64,000 nucleotides of DNA from Heliocidaris erythrogramma (taxonomy: Eukaryota > Echinodermata > Echinoidea > Camarodonta > Echinometridae), in assembly GCA_025617745.1 (NCBI GenBank), contig CM046862.1, positions 54,179,597-54,243,596 of the forward strand, in the 5' to 3' direction. The notes beneath the pieces were generated by a model. That model had not been told where the DNA came from. It made no database searches and worked only from the letters and a program-made list of their open reading frames with translations. Positions 55,901-64,000 of the stretch are shown here, piece by piece (within the stretch, counting starts at the first letter, position 1; every line of letters starts with the position of its first letter). Both the position numbers and the translations under genes were made by a program.

Positions 55901-55924
55901 GTGTACGACCGTCCGAGGGTATAT

Positions 55925-56216
55925 TATAACAATAATAATAGCTACATTTATTACATGTATATTGCGCACGTATCCATCCCAGACGATGCTCAAGGCACCT
56001 ACAAAGGAGTATTATTACCCTGGCTTTAGCCCAGCTGCCCTAAGCATTCAAGGAATAAATTCCTACCAGGTACCCATTTACTACACCTGGCTGGAGAGTG
56101 GCAAATGTAATGAATGTTTTGCCAAAGGACATTAGTGCCGCGGCGGGACTCGAACCACAAACCATGAGATCCCCAGTCCGGTGACGTATCCACTAGACCA
56201 TGACACGATGCCGCTA
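55925..56216 (-). mobile_element. tRNA-derived SINE
   Basis: On the minus strand a tRNA-like head (56,214-56,137) has box A TGGTCTAGTGG and box B GGTTCGAGTCC. The body follows with TGCCACTCTCCAGCCAGGTG, GGGTACCTGGTAGG and AGGTGCCTTGAGCATCGTC, and the 3' end is a TTATTATTATTG-type tail. The gene-like internal Pol III promoter and short-repeat tail define a SINE mobilised by an L2/CR1-type element. The GCCTTGAGCAT word also occurs near the end of the L2-like fragment at 32.2 kb. Confidence 0.85.
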
Positions 56217-56795
56217 TGAGTGATCCTGTCCAATGATCAATGATCCAATCAAGGGTGTTGAATGCGGTCTTAGGCAATCGTCACTCATACTATTTGTCCC
56301 TTGCATATGTGGGACTGTGTCAAACATTCACTGTTGCAGTAGTAACAGACAACAAATTTGATCCAAGCAAGATTTGATATTCTTGAATTTGCTATTTTAC
56401 CTGATTCAGGAACTTGTCAACTCGCACTATATATGCTAAAAATTTGACGTTTCAGAGTTGAAAATGAAATTTAAAATATTTTCTTCTCATGTATGAATGA
56501 TCTAGAATGTACCACTTCCCGCTAATACACACAAAATCTATCTTCAGATAAGCTTGTACATGCATAAGTGGGCAATGGTTTAATTCTGATCTGAACGCAT
56601 CTAATCACATTGTGTGAGGTGGGCTGAATCTCCATTCTGATATCTAAGTATGTAATTAATAGATTTATGCACTGTACACCTTGACTATTGTACATGTATT
56701 GGTAAGGTAAAGTGTGGGGTGATTTATTTTTGTCCACAGGAAAATGGAGTTTCAAACTCTAGAATTATTTTCGCATATTCTGTTTTCACTTTTAG

Positions 56796-56985
56796 GATGA
56801 TATCCAAGGAGAAGAAGAAAAGAGTTAAAGTGCTTGTGAGGAGGCGCAACCCAGAATAAAGGTGTCATAGGAGATATCATGAGGCGCACTAGGACTCATC
56901 GAGCTCAATATAGAACCAACCAAGTTTCTTTTGAGGTGCAGGAGTTCCCCATCCTGAAGTTGGAGACTTGGAGTTTTGGGTATTA
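56796..56985 (+). other. Possible exon remnant
   Basis: TTTTCACTTTTAG is a fair splice acceptor. The following sequence gives KRVKVLVRRRNPE in one frame, then a stop, and GVIGDIMRRTRTHRAQY, NQVSFEVQEFPILKLETW in another. The compositional look is coding, but the frame is broken and no protein family is recognised. It may belong with the exons at 57,274-58,062. Confidence 0.25.
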
Positions 56986-57273
56986 GATGTTTATAAAAAA
57001 TCTGGACTTAATTATCAGAAACAGATAATACATGTAGTTGTATACATGTACACAATTTTTCAGGCAAAAGGATGTTTTAATTTAATTCCCTCTACCTTGT
57101 TTTTATGATGTTCAAAGCATGCATACAAATTCATTATGGATTGTCAGCTTTAGTAATCAGCTTTTAAAAATAGTGTCCATTCTTAGGATTATTTCGATAA
57201 ATTTCATGTCTTATACTTTCTCTAACAGAACAAAACAAGAATAATGCTGTGATATATTTTTTTGAATTTACAG

Positions 57274-58062
57274 ATTCTGAAAGAGATGGAGTTTTTCCGC
57301 ACTGCCCTTGAGAAAGTAGCAGAGAAAATAATCCACGTTTGGAGGAATTCGACCCTTGGTTCCACAAGCTGTCTCTTCAAGGAATACAATGCCCTCATCC
57401 AGGAGTGTATTGAGAAAGACCAAATGAAAGGTCAGTATTTGTTTAAAAGTTTTGAATGCATTTTGCAAATGGTCTTCATGTTTACCATTCCAAACAGGAG
57501 GAGGGCTTGAAGATTTTGTCTTCAAAATAAAATATTATTTAATTTTCTTCTTTACTTATTTAGACTCTGTCACAGAACTCTCATGTTTTATATGTCTGTA
57601 CATGTGTTAATAACAGGCATGTACATCAAGTTGCTTTAAAAAGCTACTCCATATCAATTGTTTGTTATGTGAATGCCAGAACTTTCATAGATTTAATATA
57701 ATTTGTCTGATTAACTTCCAGATCTGACACTCCCTTCTGGCCATACCACACCTGCTTGGCGAGAAGGACATGATGTATGTTGTATACAAGGTAAATGACA
57801 ATTTAAACCTTTTCTTCCCAAAACATGTTGCAACCACTATTCCATTCTACCATAAAGATACTATTAAGAGATGTTGTAACATAAGTGGGGGGAGTGGTCT
57901 CATTTCTCATTTCCTCTACCCTTTTTCCTACATACATGTACTTCTGTAGTTCTAAGGAGGAATCATAAGATGATTGTACTTTATCATGCACAGTGACCTG
58001 GTAAATTTCTTTCCTTTTACTTCTTAGGAACCTGTGACACCAACACCAGCTGCAGTGTTTAG
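57274..58062 (+). CDS. Possible three-exon gene fragment, unrecognised protein
   Basis: Exon 1 is 57,274-57,430 (acceptor TTTACAG, donor GTCAGT) and reads ILKEMEFFRTALEKV, IIHVWRNSTLGSTSCLF, KEYNALIQECIEKDQMK. Exon 2 is 57,722-57,790 (TTCCAG, GTAAAT): LTLPSGHTTPAWREGHDVCC. Exon 3 starts 58,028 after TTCTTAG and ends at TAG (58,060-58,062). Both introns are phase 1, and the joined frame is open for 87 codons. The upstream exon is not identified. The protein is Cys-rich at its end and matches nothing I know. Three matching splice sites and phases make chance less likely but do not exclude it. Confidence 0.35.
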
Positions 58063-58154
58063 AGGAAAGCTTGTACAAGAAGACCTTGTAGCTGAAGTTT
58101 GGATTGAAGGGGGCAAGATGTGCCACTGCTCTGGAGCACTCACATGGGGTCTAG

Positions 58155-58412
<258 letters not shown>

Positions 58413-58577
58413 TGATGTCTTATATTGTATGTCAAGGTACATGATGCGTGCAATATTTATGTGGTACAATGGGTGTCAGCCCCTGTTGGGACAGGGTATT
58501 CTTCTGCAGATAATATATACTACTTGTTCCTTGACTCCTTCCTTGTTTGGCATAAAGGACACATATATATTTTACAA

Positions 58578-59030
58578 TAGTGGCGGATTTAGGATTTCTA
58601 TTGGGGGAGGTGGTGGGCAAAATTGAAAAAAATCAAAAAATCAGTTGAACGAAGCAAAAAATAAACAGGAGCCCAAGTTTTTGTCAATATACTGACCATA
58701 AACAAGGCATTTGAAGCCTGTTTTTTATTACATGTAGTTGGTTATTTTTAATGCCCCCCCCCCCCCAAACAACAAAAAAAGCCATGTGGTCTTGAAGTGC
58801 AATTTGTGTAAAGCCTTAATTTTTTAAAATCCTGGAAATAATTATAACCCATTATATTTCAGTGTGAAGTGTGGCCGAATTTTATTTCATAAAATGACAC
58901 AAACGGGGCATTTAAAGCCCTCTTGAAACCTCATTGCTTCTGGTCTCTGAAAGATTTAAAAAAAAAATTTTTACGGGGAGGGGCTGCTCTCCTCCCCCCC
59001 CCCCCCCCCCCCCCCCCCCTCCACACCTCT
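58578..59030. mobile_element. hAT-like MITE fragment with C tracts
   Basis: AATAGTGGCGGATTTAGGAT has the form of a hAT-family end (CAGTGGCGGATCCAG type). The interior has 13 C (58,754-58,766) and 26 C (58,994-59,019). The right end cannot be fixed. No coding frame is supported. Confidence 0.4.
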
Positions 59031-59288
59031 TGTACAATGTATGTGTGGCTTTAATCATAACAGACCAAATATACACAGTACATGTAGTATGTGTTTAGTA
59101 GTTTCGTTCCTACTGAAAATGTTATATAAGTTATGTACAACATACATGCCTCTTTACGGTACCTGAGATTACTGGTACCTGAGATTACTGGTACTGCACC
59201 ACCAACATGCACATCACTTGCCTTTTGAATGCCTATAAATATATATTTTTACTTTCTAGGTTTGAATTTCAAGATGTGTATCAATTAA

Positions 59289-59962
59289 CCCTAAAATGGC
59301 CGGGATATGTTGGCTATGCCACAGCCGGGGGGTGGAATCCACCCCCCCCCCCCCCCCCCCCCCCCCCCCCGATCGGCATGCACATCGTCCACAACGTAAT
59401 CTACAAAACTATATAGTTAAATGCTCCGAAAAATTTTCACATTCATTAATTATGCAAATTTATGCATGAAATCGAAATTTTGCTCTAAATCATTAAATAA
59501 AGCTCAAAATATGCTAATTTTTGGTCTAGACACTCTTTACAGTATTCTTAGCAAATATACTTGAAAAAAATTTGATATCAAAATTTATTATGTATTTCAT
59601 TGTATTTAAAATTGATGTATTTCTTTGTTTTTTTACCTTTTTTTTTTTTTGGGTGAAATTTGTCGGGGACACTTTCGCAAACATAAATAAATTAATTTCA
59701 ATCAGCAAATGTAAAAATATAGATTTGTAAATTTTGGCTGAAAACACATTTTGTATTGAAATTATACATTTTTGAGCAATTTTCGGTCTGACGTGCAAGT
59801 ACGAATTGTTGCGTGCCCTGACATCGCGAATTTGGTCTCAAAAGATGCGTGAGATTCGGGAAAAAAAGTCCTGAAATTGCTTTGCGCGTTGCGGACATAT
59901 CGCGAGAAACGTCTGGGGGGGGGGGGGGGGGGGGGGGGGATTCCACCCCCGCCCTTTTAGGG
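59289..59962. mobile_element. G2: 674-bp piggyBac-type MITE, second copy
   Basis: Same family as G1, reversed. Ends are CCCTAAAATGGCCGGG and the reverse complement of CCGCCCTTTTAGGG, with TTAA at 59,285-59,288 and 59,963-59,966. Inside each end sits a homopolymer (29 C at 59,342-59,370; 25 G at 59,915-59,939) next to GGAATCCACCCC. Interior segments such as AACGTAATCTACAAAACTAT and GTCGGGGACACTTTCGC match G1 with moderate divergence. Confidence 0.88.
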
Positions 59963-59966
59963 TTAA

Positions 59967-60960
59967 AAAGCATAATGCATTTCATAATTGTTAATGGAAG
60001 AAGTATACATGGAACAATCTGTTTTAGATTACCTTAATGACTATGTATTCATTGGTTAGAATTCTGTTTCGTAGAGTCAGTATTTACTCAATTTGTCTTC
60101 TTTTCTGAAGCAATGTACAGCTAAACACACACAAAATATATCTTGTAAAAGAAATACACATGTACATGTATAATGAAAAGTATATCACGTGTATACACCA
60201 TACATGTATGTAATATATCATACTTGCAGATATAGTACAGAAATACCGGTATGTTTTTAGAAATGGAGAGCTGAATTTTACTGAATTTTATATATATACA
60301 CTGTTTCTGTTTTTTTCCTTTCTTAGTGCATCACTCGTTTGCGAATGTATCATAATGTGTGTGAGTGATGATTAATGATTTGTTGTACTTGGTACAATTC
60401 ATATACCTTTTATTGTTAAATTTTAACTGAGATGAATGTATGTGATCCTGCTTGCTTATGTTGTACTCACTGGCCATTATAGTGTATAGGCCACTGAGAA
60501 TGATAATCTTAATCAATTCCTGGTGTCGCATAGCAATTTGCTATGCATTTTTTATATGTGGGACTGTACAGAAGTATTTATCCCATCCACCAAAAATGCT
60601 AATCAACTTTGAGAATATTATTACCTGATAATGTAGTGATGAAACAAAGCTTTTTGCTTGTCACTGTTTGTGAACTATTTTAAAGCCAGCTTACATGTAT
60701 ATAGAACTATTCACTTTTTTTTTTTATTATTGTAAAAAAAGGGCTTGCTAAGTTGGGATTGTCATTCAAAGTGCATCTTAACCTCATGTATTCTCATTAC
60801 AACTACAGTACTGCGCATGAACATGTATATAAAATATCAAAGACCAGATGCTCCAATGCATGCTTATATGCCTTATTAAATACAGCTCGTTTGTTTTAAC
60901 TTAACATGGAAAAGTATAAATCTCTGTTTTTTTTCTTCAGTATCTGTGTTTGCAAACGAA
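59967..60960. other. AT-rich stretch, no supported feature
   Basis: Short TACATGTATA-type words recur at 60,160-60,240, and poly-T runs at 60,717-60,725. No coding frame, RNA gene or repeat family is supported. Confidence 0.5.
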
Positions 60961-60964
60961 ATGG

Positions 60965-61612
60965 AAGGTTTGGAAGGGTTCAATTTTGTGCCCAAAAGGG
61001 TCCCTGTAAGGCGCAAAATTGCACCCTTTTTTATGGGGGTAAAGGGCTTTATGTTGCACCCTGTGAGGTGCAAAACTGCACCTTCTGGAAATGTACAATA
61101 TTGCACCGAAAAATGTGCTGCCAATGTTGCAATGGTTTGCACCCTTTAGGGTGCACAATTGCACCCTTTTTATAGGTTCAATTATGGTGCAACATTGCAC
61201 CTTTCTGAAAGGTACAATATTGCACCCTAAAAGGTGCTCCCAGTGTTGCATTTATTTGCACCCTTTAGGGTGCAAAATTGCACCCTTTTTATCGGAAAAA
61301 AGGGTGCAATATTGAACCCTAAATGGTGCAACATTGCACCCTAATAATGGTGCAAAGTTGCACCTTTCTGAAAGGTGCAATATTGCACCCAAAAAGGTGC
61401 TCCCAGTGTTGCATTTATTTGCACCTTTTAGGGTGCAAAATTGCACCCTTTTTATCGGAAAAAAGGGTGCAATATTGAACCCTAAATGGTGCAACATGGC
61501 ACCCTAATAATGGTGCAAAGTTGCACCTTTCTGAAAGGTGCAATATTGCACCCAAAAAGGTGCTCCCAGTGTTGCATTTATTTGCACCCTAAAAGGTGCA
61601 ACTTTGTACCTT
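60965..61612. repeat. Right GGTGCAA array of Y, about 165-bp higher-order unit
   Basis: Units contain AGGGTGCAAAATTGCACCCT, GGTGCAATATTGCACC and GGTGCAACATTGCACC palindromes. The block starting GGTGCTCCCAGTGTTGCATT recurs at about 61,230, 61,396 and 61,558. The first part (60,965-61,200) is more diverged. ORFs across it on both strands are by-products. Confidence 0.9.
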
Positions 61613-61873
61613 TATTTCTAAGTGTGTACCTCATACATGTGTGACAACACGACAAAGAATACACAGAAATAAATAATGAGCTTGTATAATCCATAATGTT
61701 AAAAATATGGACCTTGTATTAGCGACCCTCCAACCACCGCCGTATAATTATAATAAGTGTTTAAAGTCTGAAACTTGGCCCGTATCAAGTTACATCACAA
61801 CGCCCAAACTCAAATTTGAGACAAAGTATTAAAACAGCACATTTCACACTGTCTTGTCTTGTCTAGCAAGCAA

Positions 61874-61893
61874 CAGAGAGAGAGAGAGAGAGA
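61874..61893. repeat. (AG)n microsatellite
   Basis: Ten AG dinucleotides in a row beside AACAG. No associated element recognised. Confidence 0.9.
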
Positions 61894-62079
61894 AAATGTC
61901 CTACAACCGAGCCTGAGATGTTCGCAGGATAACCTAACCAAGAAATACACTAGACCAATAGGTCAATAGCTTTAAACGTGAGTATAATGTATAATAGAAT
62001 TAACCCTCAGTATGGCCCTATAGATCCATCAATGCATGCATACAATAATATTGTTATGGGCCTGTATGGTAGGTCCATT

Positions 62080-62995
62080 GAATAAGCCAGTTCACGACTA
62101 ATCCTTGCACATGTGCATATAAAGTTATGTAAGCCCAGCTTGTGAAATTCACCTATCGAAACCCTTAAAGAGTAATTGAACACGTTCAATACGAAGCCCC
62201 ATGCAGATTATGTTCCTTGACATCAATGACACTGTTAAAAAAACTCAATTGATATGCATGCCTCCTTTTAGAAGGCATACAAATATCCATTAATTTCATG
62301 TCGAAGAAGATCGCGGAATTATAATGTGAGGCTAGTTTACGTTTTACAGTGAACTAGTTTGTACATAATAAAGATACCTATTTAAAACAAGGAGGTACAT
62401 AGGCTAATAAAATTTACCTTATCAACAACGTTGTAAAGACCAAGACATGATAATCATAATACTGGAATATCCCTGAATAGGATTAAAAATTACAGTGTCG
62501 TTGAAAAACGGCGCCATTTTCATCCAAGTATTCTTTGTCATTGACACAAAGAAGTAAATTTTAATGTATATTACCGGTGCATAGCATATAAATATTTTGA
62601 CATCCAGAAAATAGCTCATGACTTCTGAATTATGTACTTTGAAAATCTGAGCTCGTACTGTGATTCAGTTGAAGGAAAAAAAAAGGATCATGAGCATTAC
62701 CATTATAATGCATTGCTATCAACCAGTTCACGATAAAGCCTTGCACACGTGCCTGCAATTATAAAGTTGTGTGGGTCGAGCTTGTGGAATTCACATGTTA
62801 ATTTATAAATCACAGACTATTATAACATGCTAAACGAGGACGGAAAGGGCTTCGTGTATGTTCCCTCCCTTGTTATGAAAGACAAAACACTATACAAACG
62901 TTATTATGCAATCCCCCTGTTTTCCATTCGTGCCTAAACAGATCCCGGAATTGTAATGAAAAGCTGGCTTATTTTAGAAAGTGCTTATTTTGGAA
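62080..62995. repeat. Diverged direct duplication, about 640 bp apart
   Basis: CCAGTTCACGACTAATCCTT, GCACATGTGCATATAAAGTT (62,090 on) corresponds to CCAGTTCACGATAAAGCCTT, GCACACGTGCCTGCAATTAT (62,725 on). Both continue through AGCTTGTGRAATTCAC and, later, GATCSCGGAATTRTAATG. No coding frame is supported in either copy. Confidence 0.65.
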
Positions 62996-63298
62996 AATCC
63001 TTTTAAAATTTTCCAAATAAATTTTTTTAAATAAAAATCACCTTTTTGAGGGTTTGAAATTGTCTCGCAGTCCAATTTCGGCAAAATCCTAGCTTGTTAA
63101 CTTTTCTATGCAAATTAGCACTGACGTCATTTGGTAGAGTCGTATGACCTCCGCGGTATACTGCTGCACAACAGAGCATGGACTGGCAACCGAGAGTGTG
63201 AGAAACTTTGCTCGACATGATTTTTATATGTAAACAATTTTGTAAGCATTTTACTCCCAGTGTTAAAGATCGTATGCTCGATCTGTAATGAAAAAATG

Positions 63299-63363
63299 GA
63301 ACCAGCGGGATTCGAATCTACTGCTTGCCGGGCAGCGACTTAACCACCAGGCTATTCTGGTTC
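63299..63363 (-). pseudogene. tRNA-like SINE head or tRNA pseudogene
   Basis: On the minus strand GAACCAGAATAGCCTGGTGG ends with ATTCGAATCCCGCTGGTTC. The 7-bp acceptor stem (GAACCAG/CTGGTTC) is perfect, and a 5-bp anticodon stem closes a CCGGCAA loop. However, the total is only 65 nt, the T-arm stem is too short, and the base before the anticodon is C rather than T. It is therefore tRNA-derived rather than functional. No SINE body is clear downstream. Confidence 0.6.
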
Positions 63364-64000
63364 GTGGCCAAGTCACGAATACTTCAAAATTATGTTTCCA
63401 AATCCATCAGTTTTGTTAAATTATATATTATATGAAAACTAGTTTACATTTTATTCCAACAAGCAACCATTTTTAAGACAGCTCGCACAAGTTTACATGC
63501 ACGAAAACTTAAAAAAAGTTGGAGCCGACTTGCTTTCCAACTGGGCCATCAGGCATCATCAAGATTGGATATTCACATACACACACACACGCGCCGCCGA
63601 TACGAACATTTTGTACTCACAATTATTAATGGTTTATAATTATCTCAAAATTTGATGAAGAACTATATAATTAAATGTCTACAGATATTAGATGTTTTGA
63701 TACTCAAAAAAATGGGTTAAAAAGAAATAAACCTTAGCAAATCTACACAAACCGGCCGGCAAACACACATCGCAGGCACTCATACCCAGTAGTCAGACCC
63801 GTACACATGGTAGACTACATGTAGGCCTACAGCGACGCGGTGAAACCCCGTAGGGCTCCGCTTGAGAACTGGGCTAGATCTGATACACTACTGAGTACTG
63901 TGGAAGAAAAGAACAGAGCTACTCTACGAGAATCGCTCTTTTCTTCCTAATATTGGTCACAGCAGTGAAATATCTGGTGAAACACCTAATAAAGGTTGGT
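63364..64000. other. Window end, no supported gene
   Basis: A CA-rich run (63,577-63,590) and ordinary non-coding sequence. Any element cut by the window edge is not identifiable. Confidence 0.5.

Noticed and set aside
60876-61497. ORFs across the GGTGCAA array on both strands (up to 104 codons)
   Set aside because: They are mirror translations of a palindromic repeat, with no start context or family match.

Overview
The window is eukaryotic, AT-rich and almost entirely made of transposable elements nested in one another. The best organism guess is a deuterostome marine invertebrate, most likely a sea urchin or another echinoderm. Three things support this: the frequent ACATGTACATGTA words, an LTR element whose pol domains run protease-integrase-RT-RNase H (the Gmr1-type order described from deuterostomes), and several large foldback elements whose ends are tandem-repeat arrays with 8-bp target duplications, as in the TU elements described from sea urchins. 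No complete host protein-coding gene could be supported.

Layout. (1) 1-1,062: microsatellite and a 53-bp minisatellite. (2) 1,071-19,362: candidate 18.3-kb element A. Its two ends are mirror-image arrays (a TGGTCTAAT-type outer block, then a CCCATATGGG-type inner block) flanked by near-identical 8-mers. Inside it lie a decayed CR1/Jockey-group retrotransposon, a TGTGGTAC-array element (B, 7.4-15.0 kb), a Tc1/mariner-type foldback (8,379-10,029) and two MITEs. (3) 19,377-31,142: two adjacent TIR elements (D and E) that share a 9-bp target word. E carries a tRNA-containing foldback, several MITEs, a Penelope-like retroelement split by a TTAA-flanked element (F), and another TTAA-flanked element (K) that holds an acidic first exon. 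(4) 31-38 kb: an L2-like fragment inside a duplicated unit, a lone A-like array and an RTE-like relic. (5) 38.1-42.75 kb: Gmr1-like LTR element remnant with inverted rather than direct LTR copies. (6) 42.9-53.4 kb: a CR1-type 3' end next to a Tx1/L1-type ORF2 relic (H). H was hit by a 6.35-kb pure-array foldback element (X, exact 8-bp duplication) and by a piggyBac-type MITE (G1). (7) 53,663-61,627: candidate 8-kb element Y with GGTGCAA arrays. It contains a foldback with a perfect central hairpin, a tRNA-SINE, a possible three-exon gene fragment, a histone H2A fragment and a second piggyBac-type MITE (G2). (8) 61.6-64 kb: low-complexity sequence, a diverged duplication and a tRNA-like head.

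Three insertions (X and G1 in H; F in the Penelope-like element) can be tested from sequence alone. Removing the insert plus one target copy leaves an uninterrupted reading frame in the host retroelement, so those boundaries are firm. The most interesting theme is that several unrelated-looking large elements each end in their own array of short near-palindromic words. This suggests a class of array-ended, probably non-autonomous foldback transposons.
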